The position numbers were made by a program, and so were the translations under genes. The notes below the pieces were generated by a model. The model was not told where the DNA came from and made no database searches. It worked only from the letters and a program-made list of their open reading frames with translations. DNA of 62,915 nt from the IMG/VR virus record IMGVR_UViG_3300047480_000210, positions 1 to 62,915 of that record; one strand, given 5' to 3'. Origin of the DNA: a virus. Below are positions 1 to 6,427 of the stretch, piece after piece. The first letter of the stretch is position 1. The number at the start of each line of letters is the position of its first letter.

Positions 1-114
1 GGTATGCCAACCAGTAACATCTTGAAGGGATGGATCGTAAGAATTGTCTTTTACGTGCCATCCAGGACCATACGGGGGTCTAGGATGACACTACAGTTTA
101 CCTGTACGTTTCAT
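1..114 (-). CDS. 5' part of an unknown gene with an in-frame amber codon
   Basis: A short minus-strand frame begins at ATG 114-112 behind a good AGAGGT ribosome site and a strong sigma70 promoter. It reads MKRTGKL, then TAG at 93-91, then about 30 open codons (CHPRPPYGPGWHVKDN and on) to the window edge. The part after the TAG looks coding (P, G, W and Y rich) but has no start codon of its own. Either the amber codon is read through (a CUA-anticodon tRNA lies at 32142-32216), or this is a 7-residue leader peptide, or the gene is broken. Family not recognised. Confidence 0.4.
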
Positions 115-141
115 GTCATTACCTCTTTTGTTTAAGTCTTA

Positions 142-170
142 ATTATACAGTCATTCTTGACTGTTGTCAA
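142..170 (-). promoter_or_regulatory. sigma70-type promoter
   Basis: Minus strand TTGACA (170-165), 17 bp, TATAAT (147-142): a consensus match, reading toward the amber-interrupted frame at 114. Confidence 0.85.
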
Positions 171-196
171 CCACTTTCTGGCACATAAGTACCAGT

Positions 197-745
197 ATGA
201 TTTACTTCGTCTTCATCGATCAAAACACCGGCACCTTTAATGTCAAGGGGCACGAATTGGATCAAATGAAAAGTTCATTTCTTGCTCAAGTTAAATTTTT
301 CAAAGAACTCAACTTGCTGTTGGGTGCAGTCAAAAAGACAAGACACTATAGATTTGTATGGGCATACAATCATGCAAATGTTTACCAGCCTGACATTGAT
401 TACTACCGCGAGATGGTAACTGTTAGGACCGGTCTCGGATCCTTTTACAACATGCAACACAACGAAACGTTAGATGATGTTGTCCAAGGTTATCCTGCTC
501 CTACAAAAATTTACTTGCTAGGTGGCAATGTAACTGGCTGCATAGTCAATACCCACTTGCCGTTTAACTACACTGCATTTTCAACAGGACCTGTCAAGCC
601 CGAACTGATACTGGATCTTTGCTACGATTATATCGTACCTTACACGTCAGATAAAGAACTGTACTCCAGGCTGGCAACTTACTGCAACAAACACAACATG
701 TCTTTTACTGACAGTTCTTCTTTGAAATTTGAACTGATACAATAG
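197..745 (+). CDS. hypothetical protein (182 aa)
   Basis: Plus-strand gene against the local direction. The ATG at 197 (MIYFVFIDQNTG) is chosen over the upstream TTG at 164 because 164 lies inside the opposing promoter. The protein is soluble, of mixed composition, without a recognised motif; the C-terminal half has several Tyr, Cys and Asn. It ends in TAG three bases before a tRNA-Cys gene on the other strand. No clear ribosome site is visible. Function unknown. Confidence 0.55.
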   Translation: MIYFVFIDQNTGTFNVKGHELDQMKSSFLAQVKFFKELNLLLGAVKKTRHYRFVWAYNHANVYQPDIDYYREMVTVRTGLGSFYNMQHNETLDDVVQGYPAPTKIYLLGGNVTGCIVNTHLPFNYTAFSTGPVKPELILDLCYDYIVPYTSDKELYSRLATYCNKHNMSFTDSSSLKFELIQ

Positions 746-823
746 TGGAATACGGGGTCGGATTTGAACCGACGGTTTTACTGGTTTGCAATCAGTTGCC
801 TTGGACCACTCGGCCACCCGTAC
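746..823 (-). tRNA. tRNA-Cys(GCA)
   Basis: Seven-bp acceptor stem (750-756 with 817-823, G-U at the end), T arm 757-773, encoded CCA. Anticodon loop TTGCAAA gives GCA. Position 31-39 of the anticodon stem is an A-C mismatch, also found in the second tRNA-Cys at 18681. Confidence 0.85.
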
Positions 824-908
824 ATATGAAGTTGATGCTACTGCAAAAGTTGTAGCTGACCTTGGCAGTTTCATTTTAAGTAATTGTGTCATAACAAGGA
901 GACACAAT

Positions 909-1262
909 ATGTCATATTACAAATCACGTCAATCAATGGTAAGAAGCCGCAATGGCTTACTTTACCGTCAAAATGAAACCAATGGAACCGAAACTGTACC
1001 AGAAGTAGAAACTGATGACGACTCCGCAGAAAGCACACAACCATGTGTGTCATTTAACATTCCAACACTGATTCGCGTACTTGAACTAATTCGCGAAGAT
1101 GTTGTCAGTGATGATATTCTACATTTTGTTGTAGAGAAAATCATTGAAGTTGGTGCAGATCAAGACGCTATTGACATGGACGACTACGAAGAAATTGCTA
1201 GTGTAGTTCCCAAGCGAGTGATGATGGCACAACGTCGATTAAAGGACGGTCGTCGTATCTAA
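909..1262 (+). CDS. hypothetical protein (117 aa)
   Basis: Plus-strand frame with start ATG 909 chosen for its AAGGAGAC ribosome site; the open frame extends upstream only through a tRNA. The N-terminus is basic and Arg/Ser rich (MSYYKSRQSMVRSR), the middle is acidic, the C-terminus has helical character (IPTLIRVLELIREDV) and ends basic. It sits between tRNA genes of the opposite strand. A small regulatory or nucleic-acid-binding protein is possible; family not recognised. Confidence 0.65.
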   Translation: MSYYKSRQSMVRSRNGLLYRQNETNGTETVPEVETDDDSAESTQPCVSFNIPTLIRVLELIREDVVSDDILHFVVEKIIEVGADQDAIDMDDYEEIASVVPKRVMMAQRRLKDGRRI

Positions 1263-1264
1263 AT

Positions 1265-1338
1265 TGGTGCTCTTGGAAAGAATCGAACTTTCGTTACCTC
1301 CATACCAAGAAGGCGTTCTGCCATTTAACTACAAGAGC
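1265..1338 (-). tRNA. tRNA-Thr(GGT)
   Basis: Perfect acceptor GCTCTTG/CAAGAGC, T arm GAAAG/CTTTC, anticodon loop TTGGTAT, encoded CCA. Confidence 0.85.
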
Positions 1339-1340
1339 AG

Positions 1341-1418
1341 TGGTACCCCGAGTCGGATTCGAACCGACACGATTCTCCTTTTGAGAGAGACGCCTCATAC
1401 CAATTGGGCTATCGGGGC
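1341..1418 (-). tRNA. tRNA with CAA anticodon but a short variable loop
   Basis: Acceptor GCCCCGA/TCGGGGT, canonical T arm and CCA. The anticodon loop reads CTCAAAA, giving CAA (Leu UUG), but the variable loop is only 5 nt, unlike normal bacterial tRNA-Leu. Charging identity is uncertain. Confidence 0.7.
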
Positions 1419-1420
1419 AT

Positions 1421-1512
1421 TGGTACCAGCGGAGGGGATCGAACCCTCTCAAGAACGCTAATCTGGCGCTAAAAGGTGTATAAAACCTCTCTGACTACCA
1501 AGTCTCGCTGGC
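1421..1512 (-). tRNA. class II tRNA, identity unclear (loop TTTATAC)
   Basis: Acceptor GCCAGCG, T arm and encoded CCA are good. It has a long variable arm (stem AGCGC/GCGTT) and a very short D arm. The anticodon loop TTTATAC reads TAT by position, odd for a class II tRNA; it could be a drifted Leu or Tyr tRNA. Confidence 0.6.
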
Positions 1513-1518
1513 ATATAC

Positions 1519-1593
1519 TGGCAGAGGGTATAGGAATCGAACCAAGATTAGCGAGTTCAAAGCCCGCTGTGATAACCATTACACTACACCCCA
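1519..1593 (-). tRNA. degenerate tRNA-Gln(TTG)
   Basis: The D arm and anticodon arm are good (loop CTTTGAA), but the acceptor and T stems each carry mismatches. It resembles the cleaner tRNA-Gln at 4337, including the U1 start and G73. Possibly a decaying copy. Confidence 0.55.
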
Positions 1594-1601
1594 ACAAAAA
1601 T

Positions 1602-1679
1602 TGGTCTCCATGGTAGGATTTGAACCTACAGCCTCCTCGTTCCAAACAAGGCCGTCTACCAGATTGACATTACACAGAG
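1602..1679 (-). tRNA. tRNA-Pro(TGG)-like
   Basis: Acceptor CTCTGTG with CATGGAG (two G-U), T arm GTAGG/CCTAC, anticodon loop TTTGGAA. A37 is unusual for tRNA-Pro, which normally has G37. Confidence 0.65.
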
Positions 1680-1686
1680 ATTAAAG

Positions 1687-1760
1687 TGGTACCTTGTTGG
1701 AGAATCGAACTCCCGTCAGCGGTATGTAACACCGCAGTTCTACCATTAAACTACCAAGGC
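1687..1760 (-). tRNA. tRNA-Val(TAC)
   Basis: Anticodon loop GTTACAT with stem GCGGT/ACCGC; acceptor GCCTTGG has a terminal mismatch; CCA encoded. Confidence 0.8.
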
Positions 1761-1768
1761 ATAAAAAT

Positions 1769-1844
1769 TGGTCTCGCATGTAGGACTCGAACCTACGATG
1801 TCTCCGCCCCAAACGGAGTGGTATAGCCACTAACCGAATGCGAG
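1769..1844 (-). tRNA. tRNA-Pro(TGG)
   Basis: Perfect acceptor CTCGCAT/ATGCGAG, loop TTTGGGG with the G37 typical of tRNA-Pro, CCA encoded. Confidence 0.85.
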
Positions 1845-1850
1845 ATAAAC

Positions 1851-1925
1851 TGGCCCTTGAGGTGTACGTCGAAATACACATTCCCATCTATTGGCTAGGG
1901 TGTATACGGCCCCGCTTAACTCAAG
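1851..1925 (-). tRNA. tRNA-like element without a normal anticodon arm
   Basis: Perfect 7-bp acceptor CCTTGAG/CTCAAGG, T arm GTGTA/TACAC with an 8-nt loop, G73 and CCA. The middle (about 40 nt) does not fold into a recognisable anticodon arm with U33. Either a decayed tRNA or a tRNA-like processing signal. Confidence 0.4.
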
Positions 1926-1952
1926 GATAAAAATTGGTGCGTCTGTATGGAA

Positions 1953-2609
1953 TCACTTATTCCACAGACTTTTTACATATTCTTTTATAGTATCAACTTC
2001 GCCATAAACTAAATTGATTTTGCATTGTACATAATCTAGTTTTTCTTGTTGTGATGCAATGCAAAATTTATTCTTAGGATCCAAAAACAAGTCAAATTTT
2101 GGCAGATAAAAATCTGGAAAATATTTACGGCACTTGCCCAATGAATCAATCCAAGGGATATGAGTTTTTGGTCGCTGATACTCAATTTTGTTTTCGTCCA
2201 TCCAAACTGCTAATTCTACTTCCCATTTAGAATCATATGATTCATTATTATAAATGGTTTTACTACCTGCTCTATTTTTACGTTTAACTGCAAGAAAGCA
2301 CTCGTCTGAACATGTTGTGTTATATTCTTTTGTATTTAGATTGTTGCTCCAAAACTGATTTTTGCAATAAGAACAGTTTGCTAGTTTAATTTTAGTATAT
2401 GGCCCACATGCTATATTTGGATTGGCGTTTAGCATTGAACTTGCCCTTGCTTTTTTGGCCAAATCAGTCAGTGCAGAAAAATAGTGTGTAGCTGATTCGC
2501 TTTTCTTTTTATTAGAAGCATCGCTAAACACTCTAGAATTTGCACATTGCCGAGAACAAAATTTCCCTGGTTTACTGTGTTGCTTATTACATTTTGGACA
2601 TGTTTTCAT
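1953..2609 (-). CDS. probable homing endonuclease, zinc finger plus PD-(D/E)XK-like domain
   Basis: The 218-aa protein starts with a treble-clef zinc motif (CPKCNKQH, then FCSRQCANSR) shared almost word for word with the HNH protein at 3020-3484. A second Cys cluster (CSYCKNQF, CSDEC) follows near residues 75-105. The C-terminal half has YDSKWEVELAVWMDENKIEY and FPDFYLP, the layout of a PD-(D/E)XK or Vsr-like nuclease fold. Its AT-rich codons and position in a tRNA spacer fit a free-standing homing endonuclease. The nuclease class is an inference from spacing of acidic residues. Confidence 0.65.
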   Translation of the reverse strand: MKTCPKCNKQHSKPGKFCSRQCANSRVFSDASNKKKSESATHYFSALTDLAKKARASSMLNANPNIACGPYTKIKLANCSYCKNQFWSNNLNTKEYNTTCSDECFLAVKRKNRAGSKTIYNNESYDSKWEVELAVWMDENKIEYQRPKTHIPWIDSLGKCRKYFPDFYLPKFDLFLDPKNKFCIASQQEKLDYVQCKINLVYGEVDTIKEYVKSLWNK

Positions 2610-2641
2610 AATCGAACCTTATGAATGTATTTAGCATTATG

Positions 2642-2718
2642 TGGTATCTCTGGAGCGATTCGAACGCCCAACCCCTTCATTCGTAGTGAAGTACTCTATC
2701 CAACTGAGCTACAGAGAT
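2642..2718 (-). tRNA. tRNA-Arg(ACG)
   Basis: Acceptor ATCTCTG/CAGAGAT, loop CTACGAA. A34 would need deamination to inosine, presumably by host TadA. Confidence 0.88.
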
Positions 2719-2963
2719 CCATTATACTACAGACGCAGATTGAATTTGTAAGTTGTGCCACCATCGTTATTGGCACCATTCACCTATTTGCATAAAGCCC
2801 GGGCTAGGACTCGGTACGTTACTTGGGATACTTGTCCAGATGATACTCCAACTGTATTCCGATCTTCCGATCAGACGGGGATCGAACCCGCTACCTTCTA
2901 CCGTTTCGGTCCTTCGAAGAAACCTAGACGGCGTGACTTTCTCTTGCTAACACTTACAAAACT
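2719..2963. other. tRNA spacer with a hairpin and an orphan T-arm-like motif
   Basis: 245 bp without a credible gene. A short hairpin GTGCCA/TGGCAC is near 2756-2777. A T-arm-like motif (GGGGATCGAACCCG) near 2877-2890 lacks matching acceptor strands, so it may be a tRNA relic. Confidence 0.4.
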
Positions 2964-3037
2964 TGGTAGCCTGTCCAGGTAACGCTCCTGGGTCGCTCGA
3001 TTATCAGTCGAGTGCTCTACTATTGAGCTAACGGGCT
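2964..3037 (-). tRNA. tRNA-Ile(GAT)
   Basis: Loop CTGATAA with perfect stem CTCGA/TCGAG; acceptor AGCCCGT with one mismatch; T loop AGCGTTA is atypical. Confidence 0.82.
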
Positions 3038-3484
3038 AATTTTTCTGTTTCTGCCACGCCACGTTGGCGTTTGTGCGTGGCAATTTGGACAAAGGCATTC
3101 TAAATTAGATCTGCTATTGTTTTTATTATTCCCATCAATGTGGTCAAGTTCTAAGCTGATAGGCTTTCCCTGCCAACTATCTATACCACACTTATTGCAT
3201 TTACCATCTTGTTCTAATAGAACTCGCTTTCTGCGACCATCGTGTCCTAGCTGTTCAATATCACTTGATAATAATCGTTCTTTACAAGATTCTGCTCTTG
3301 ATACGGCGCCTTTACGCGACCGATTCTTTAATTCTTCGGGGCTAAAGGTAGAGAACACATCCTTTAGTTGTTTTGATCTTTTTTCTTTTTGGGTAGCTGT
3401 CCATACTCTACTATTGGCACATTTTCTACTACAGAAGGTGCCTGGTTTAGTATGTTCAACTCCGCATTTGGGGCATATTTTCAT
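3020..3484 (-). CDS. HNH homing endonuclease
   Basis: 154 aa. The N-terminal zinc motif (CPKCGVEH, FCSRKCANSR) matches the neighbouring endonuclease at 1953. The C-terminal HNH core is clear: CNKCGIDSWQG, LELDHIDGNNKNN, LECLCPNCHAQT (about residues 98-140). The start at 3484 has an AAGGATAT ribosome site. The stop overlaps the 5' end of tRNA-Ile(GAT) by about 18 bases, a position often seen for free-standing homing endonucleases near tRNA targets. Confidence 0.88.
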   Translation of the reverse strand: MKICPKCGVEHTKPGTFCSRKCANSRVWTATQKEKRSKQLKDVFSTFSPEELKNRSRKGAVSRAESCKERLLSSDIEQLGHDGRRKRVLLEQDGKCNKCGIDSWQGKPISLELDHIDGNNKNNSRSNLECLCPNCHAQTPTWRGRNRKISPLAQ

Positions 3485-3554
3485 AATCGCATATCCTTAT
3501 AACAAATTTATTTATACGTTATGCGATTAAATGCCCCTTTATGAAGGAATATAT

Positions 3555-3630
3555 TGGTGCCGCTGACAGGGATCGAACCTGTTTCCCCGGATTTTCAGTC
3601 CGTCGCTATGACCACATCAGCTACAGCGGC
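3555..3630 (-). tRNA. tRNA-Phe(GAA)
   Basis: Perfect acceptor GCCGCTG/CAGCGGC, T arm ACAGG/CCTGT, loop CTGAAAA, CCA encoded. Confidence 0.88.
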
Positions 3631-3644
3631 ATAAACTTATTAGG

Positions 3645-3715
3645 GGTGACCAACGGGGCTCGAACCCGTACTACCAGAGTCACAGTCTAGGTTGCTACCA
3701 TTACAACATGGCCAC
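3645..3715 (-). tRNA. tRNA-His(GTG), CCA not encoded
   Basis: Acceptor GTGGCCA/TGGTCAC, C73 as in bacterial tRNA-His, loop CTGTGAC. The base at -1 is U rather than the usual G, and the 3' end is followed by CCT, so CCA must be added. Confidence 0.82.
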
Positions 3716-3739
3716 ACCTAATAAGTCTAAAATAATAAT

Positions 3740-3832
3740 TGGCAGTGAGCAAGGGATTCGAACCCTTGTGCCCCTTTACGGGACGCACTCCTTAGCAGGG
3801 AGGCACGATTAGCCGGACTCTGTCAGCTCACT
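3740..3832 (-). tRNA. tRNA-Ser(GCT)
   Basis: Class II tRNA with long variable arm; loop CTGCTAA; perfect acceptor AGTGAGC/GCTCACT; G73. Confidence 0.87.
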
Positions 3833-3985
3833 ATAAATTGAATTTGTTTATCGTCACACACTATCCAAGGCATGCGCTGAACCTGATTCTAAGTACAGGT
3901 TTGCTACGGGCATCAAGTACAGTAACAAGCGGCTTGGTTGACTCGCTACTCACATATGGGTAACCGTACACACATAAACAAAACT

Positions 3986-4061
3986 TGGTGGGCCCACTTG
4001 GATTTGAACCAAGGACCAATGGATTATGAGTCCACTGCTCTTACCACTGAGCTATAGGCCC
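3986..4061 (-). tRNA. tRNA-Met(CAT), elongator type
   Basis: Loop CTCATAA; acceptor GGGCCTA starts with a normal G1-C72 pair, so not an initiator. A tRNA-Ile2 with modified CAT cannot be excluded. Confidence 0.8.
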
Positions 4062-4067
4062 TAATCT

Positions 4068-4155
4068 TGGCGGAAGCGGTGAGATTCGAACTCACGGACC
4101 CTTTCGAGTCTCTAGTTTTCAAGACTAGCGCCATAGGCCACTCGGCCACGCTTCC
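4068..4155 (-). tRNA. tRNA-Ser(TGA)
   Basis: Class II; perfect acceptor GGAAGCG, anticodon stem CTAGT/ACTAG, loop CTTGAAA. Confidence 0.88.
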
Positions 4156-4163
4156 TTATTGAC

Positions 4164-4237
4164 TGGCATCCCCCGAGGGACTCGAACCCCCACGAACGGT
4201 TTTGGAGACCGACATGCTGCCATTACATCAGAGAGAC
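4164..4237 (-). tRNA. tRNA-Trp(CCA)
   Basis: Loop CTCCAAA; acceptor GTCTCTC pairs through several G-U pairs; G73 as in tRNA-Trp. Confidence 0.83.
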
Positions 4238-4246
4238 ATTAAATTT

Positions 4247-4331
4247 TGGTGGAGTATCCTGGGATCGAACCAGGCGTGCCCGAAGGCGGCGGATTTACAG
4301 TCCACTGCATCACCATTGATGCTTCTACTCC
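4247..4331 (-). tRNA. tRNA-Tyr(GTA)
   Basis: Class II variable arm (CCTTCGGG loop), anticodon loop CTGTAAA, acceptor GGAGTAG. Confidence 0.85.
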
Positions 4332-4336
4332 ATTGT

Positions 4337-4413
4337 TGGCAGAGGCGTCCGGATTTGAACCGAACCTAACTGAGTCAAAGTCAGTTGTGCTAACCAGGCT
4401 ACACTACGCCCCA
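4337..4413 (-). tRNA. tRNA-Gln(TTG)
   Basis: U1 start and G73 as in E. coli tRNA-Gln, loop CTTTGAC, anticodon stem ACTGA/TCAGT, CCA encoded. Confidence 0.85.
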
Positions 4414-4421
4414 ACAATTTT

Positions 4422-4509
4422 TGGTGGATGTGGTAAGATTCGAACTTACTAAGCCTTGCGGCAACCGGGTTACAGCCGGCAGTGACACTCCAACGTCAAC
4501 CGCACATCC
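4422..4509 (-). tRNA. second tRNA-Tyr(GTA)
   Basis: Class II with long variable arm, loop CTGTAAC, perfect acceptor GGATGTG/CACATCC. Confidence 0.82.
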
Positions 4510-4518
4510 ATTATTATT

Positions 4519-4568
4519 AAACACACTGTCTGCGACATTTCAGTCCTGACCAGCTCAATGTGTGTATT
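4519..4568 (-). repeat. spacer stem-loop, family A copy 1
   Basis: AACACACT at 4519-4527 faces CAATGTGTGT at 4556-4565, forming a closing stem. The same pair of end sequences closes two other tRNA spacers (18604-18677 and 18987-19049). Confidence 0.5.
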
Positions 4569-4708
4569 AAAACATACTCATTGAATATGCTTTAATACGA
4601 ACCGATTTTTCCTCCCACAAAAGGGATTTCATCCTGGTCGCCGCCCGTTTGTGGCATGTTTAGAGTGCGCCACCCAGTCCTCGTTACTGGTATCTTCACA
4701 CTTTGAAG

Positions 4709-4864
4709 TTAAGCAAATTCTTTGCTTGACTTCCTTTCCTGAATCTTAGCGTACAATCTAGCACGTTCCATCTTCTCTTGAATCAATCTCTTGAAGTCCA
4801 AGTCAGACATTGTGTACCGTTTTGTAAATGCCAATTCTAATTCTTTCTTTTTATCTGTCATCAT
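4709..4864 (-). CDS. small hypothetical protein (51 aa)
   Basis: A short frame starting at a double ATG (4864/4861) behind AGGAAA. The product MMTDKKKELELAFTKRY... is highly charged, with the amphipathic helix DLDFKRLIQEKMERARLY and a basic end. It lies just downstream of the terminator at 4876-4908, so it must be read from a promoter not clearly visible or by read-through. Possibly a small helical DNA- or RNA-associated protein. Confidence 0.6.
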   Translation of the reverse strand: MMTDKKKELELAFTKRYTMSDLDFKRLIQEKMERARLYAKIQERKSSKEFA

Positions 4865-4875
4865 TTCCTATAAAG

Positions 4876-4908
4876 AAAAACCCTAGGGTTTTTAGTCCTA
4901 GGGTCCTT
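4876..4908 (-). terminator. rho-independent terminator
   Basis: Minus strand ACCCTAGG / CCCTAGGGT stem followed by TTTTTC. It ends transcription from the promoter at 5171-5199, giving a roughly 280-nt RNA. Confidence 0.75.
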
Positions 4909-4927
4909 GGAGTTTGGTGATTACACT

Positions 4928-5074
4928 TTATGCGTAACCACTTCCTTCTTGGACCCTGATTCTAATATGACTGCGATAGCTCACTTTAAAGGAAGGGCAG
5001 AATGGCATGCTCGGGTTTGAGCGCCACTGTTGCTGTTTCGATAAAGATGATATGTTTGTCATATTAGTTTGCAT
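4928..5074 (-). CDS. possible small protein (48 aa) in a short transcript
   Basis: Open frame MQTNMTNISSLSKQQQ... ending in SGYA, Ser, Gln and Arg rich, with no clear ribosome site. It fills most of the RNA between the promoter at 5171 and the terminator at 4876. The RNA itself could equally be the functional product. Confidence 0.35.
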   Translation of the reverse strand: MQTNMTNISSLSKQQQWRSNPSMPFCPSFKVSYRSHIRIRVQEGSGYA

Positions 5075-5170
5075 TGTACTTTTACTTAGTCTCTTAGATT
5101 GCTACTGTTAGCTCTTAGCCGTTAAAACTTGCGTTTTTGGACAAATTGCTTTTTGTTGCATCATGTATCT

Positions 5171-5199
5171 ATTGTAACGTACTTTCCTAGTGTTGTCAA
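5171..5199 (-). promoter_or_regulatory. sigma70-type promoter
   Basis: TTGACA (5199-5194), 17 bp, TACAAT (5176-5171); start of the short 4.9-5.15 kb RNA. Confidence 0.8.
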
Positions 5200-5235
5200 G
5201 TCTTTTCTGACTTATTTTTAAAATTTCTTTTTAGT

Positions 5236-5258
5236 AAGAAAGTAGCATCTCTGCTACT
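5236..5258 (-). terminator. terminator after the HD-hydrolase gene
   Basis: AAGTAGCA GAGA TGCTACTT stem then TCTT on the minus strand, about 45 bases after the stop of the gene at 5302. Confidence 0.65.
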
Positions 5259-5276
5259 TCCTTCTTGCTTGCATTT

Positions 5277-5305
5277 ATTGTAACATCGACTTCACAGTCT
5301 GTCAA
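5277..5305 (-). promoter_or_regulatory. sigma70-type promoter over the stop codon of the HD gene
   Basis: TTGACA, 17 bp, TACAAT. Its start point lies just before the hairpin at 5236-5258, so its transcript would be very short unless read-through occurs. Confidence 0.6.
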
Positions 5306-5745
5306 GCTAATTTTGCTTTGATTTCCATGTAGAACTGATGATACTTTGCCATACGTGCAAGATCCTTTTCAGTTACACCTTTGAGACGTCGAACGTCTGT
5401 GTTGTGTCGCAGATCAGCCATCTTGACTCGCATCGCATCTTCACTAGCAAACACGCCGTCCTTGTACTCATCGTAAGTTTGGCCTGGTTGCTTGGTTAGG
5501 CAACGGATACCAGCAATAACTCTTTCAGAGATGCCTGCTTCACGTAGGTCCTTGTAAGTAACACTAGTGTCTTCGATGACGTCATGTCCGAGTGCCATGC
5601 ACATCAGCTCTTCGTCGTCTGACTTGAGATAGTGCATAACCTTCAGTGGGTGCAGAATGTAAGGGTTTCCGCCTTTGTCAAACTGCCCATGATGTGCATT
5701 AGTTGCAATCATCAACATCTTGTCAAGCATTTCGCCTTTTCTCAT
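5302..5745 (-). CDS. SpoT/MESH1-like HD hydrolase (possible alarmone hydrolase)
   Basis: 147 aa with the metal site of the RelA/SpoT hydrolase family: GNPYILHP (His32), the HDVIEDT block (His54-Asp55, Glu58-Asp59) and VKMADLRHN (Asp111, Asn115). In this family these residues bind Mn2+ and remove the 3' pyrophosphate of (p)ppGpp. The length matches single-domain hydrolases without a synthetase domain. It has its own sigma70 promoter (5771-5799) and an AAAGGAG ribosome site, suggesting early expression. Inference: lowers ppGpp or a related nucleotide during infection. Other HD phosphohydrolase substrates are possible. Confidence 0.8.
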   Translation of the reverse strand: MRKGEMLDKMLMIATNAHHGQFDKGGNPYILHPLKVMHYLKSDDEELMCMALGHDVIEDTSVTYKDLREAGISERVIAGIRCLTKQPGQTYDEYKDGVFASEDAMRVKMADLRHNTDVRRLKGVTEKDLARMAKYHQFYMEIKAKLA

Positions 5746-5770
5746 CTTGCACTCCTTTCTACTTAATTAC

Positions 5771-5799
5771 AGTATATGACAATAGTATCATCTTGTCAA
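5771..5799 (-). promoter_or_regulatory. sigma70-type promoter
   Basis: TTGACA, 17 bp, TATACT, upstream of the HD hydrolase gene. Confidence 0.8.
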
Positions 5800-5823
5800 T
5801 CACTGTTGCAAAAATACAACAGA

Positions 5824-6246
5824 TTATTTCTTGCTTTGCTCTGCTAGCTCTTTGTACCCTGCCCAACTTGGGTGGATAGCATCTGCTTGTAAGCGTTTAG
5901 TACTAATAATTGTATCACCAAAGTTTTTAGCAATAATTTCCACAATTTCATTGACGCTTGGCTTGCAAAACTTGTCATTGCATGGGGGCAAGATCCAATA
6001 TACGCGACCGGCTGTTACGTTTCGTCGCATAAACATTAGCTCGTCAAACGTCTTTACACCTTTGTGATCATTTGTGCCCAAACTGATAATGACGTTTTGG
6101 GCAGTAAGGTCCTTCTTTTCTTTGACGATGTAATGCTTGTTCCATTGCCAAGAGTTCCATCCACCTTTACTGTAGCTAACACATTCTTGTCGAACATTTG
6201 CTGTTCCAACTGCAATGCTGTCACCAATAATTAAACACTCTAACAT
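5824..6246 (-). CDS. SGNH/GDSL-family hydrolase
   Basis: Start 6246 chosen for its GGAGA ribosome site. The 140-aa product shows the SGNH blocks: IGDSIAVG (nucleophile Ser at about residue 9), ISLGTND (about residue 69) and DAIHPSWAGY (Asp-x-x-His near residue 125). Such enzymes deacylate or de-esterify lipids, sugars or peptidoglycan substituents; no signal peptide is seen, so it probably acts in the cytoplasm or in the virion. A dyad overlaps its promoter. Confidence 0.8.
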   Translation of the reverse strand: MLECLIIGDSIAVGTANVRQECVSYSKGGWNSWQWNKHYIVKEKKDLTAQNVIISLGTNDHKGVKTFDELMFMRRNVTAGRVYWILPPCNDKFCKPSVNEIVEIIAKNFGDTIISTKRLQADAIHPSWAGYKELAEQSKK

Positions 6247-6260
6247 AGTATCTCCAAAAG

Positions 6261-6294
6261 AAAAGCGATTACTGCTATTATACAATAATCGCTT
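6261..6294. promoter_or_regulatory. inverted repeat over the promoter -10 region
   Basis: AAAGCGATTA (6261-6270) and TAATCGCTTT (6285-6294) flank the TATAAT box of the SGNH promoter: a candidate repressor operator. Confidence 0.5.
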
Positions 6295-6305
6295 TGTGTT
6301 GTCAA
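6277..6305 (-). promoter_or_regulatory. sigma70-type promoter
   Basis: TTGACA, 17 bp, TATAAT; reads into the SGNH hydrolase gene. Confidence 0.85.
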
Positions 6306-6310
6306 CCTGT

Positions 6311-6427
6311 TTAACTGTTTAGGACCTTAGCAACCGAATTCATAACACTGGCAATACGTCCAATGTCGCGAAGGTTCTCTACTGTGTAGCCTTCAGTCTT
6401 CAATGTGTCATAGTGCGCCTTACTCAT
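6311..6427 (-). pseudogene. orphan 3' end of a second ahpD copy
   Basis: A 38-codon frame, MSKAHYDTLKTEGYTV... ending AKVLNS, matches the last 36 residues of the intact AhpD at 9133-9639 in 32 of 36 positions but differs at 36 of 108 nucleotides, mostly silent. It lacks the Cys pair, so it cannot be an active AhpD. Its ATG overlaps the stop of the ATPase gene (ATGA), so it may still be translated. It reads as the displaced end of ahpD after insertion of the HNH-ATPase cassette. Confidence 0.75.

Noticed and set aside
197-745. Genome-wide reassignment of TAG
   Set aside because: At least five genes end in TAG where read-through would run into a tRNA, a promoter or a new gene, so TAG still works as a stop; only local read-through remains plausible.
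2753-2982. Overlapping plus-strand frames between tRNA-Arg and tRNA-Ile
   Set aside because: They run through tRNA-like sequence, lack ribosome sites and have unnatural composition; treated as spacer.
4246-4452. Plus-strand frame of 68 codons
   Set aside because: It is the reverse strand of tRNA-Tyr, tRNA-Gln and the second tRNA-Tyr.
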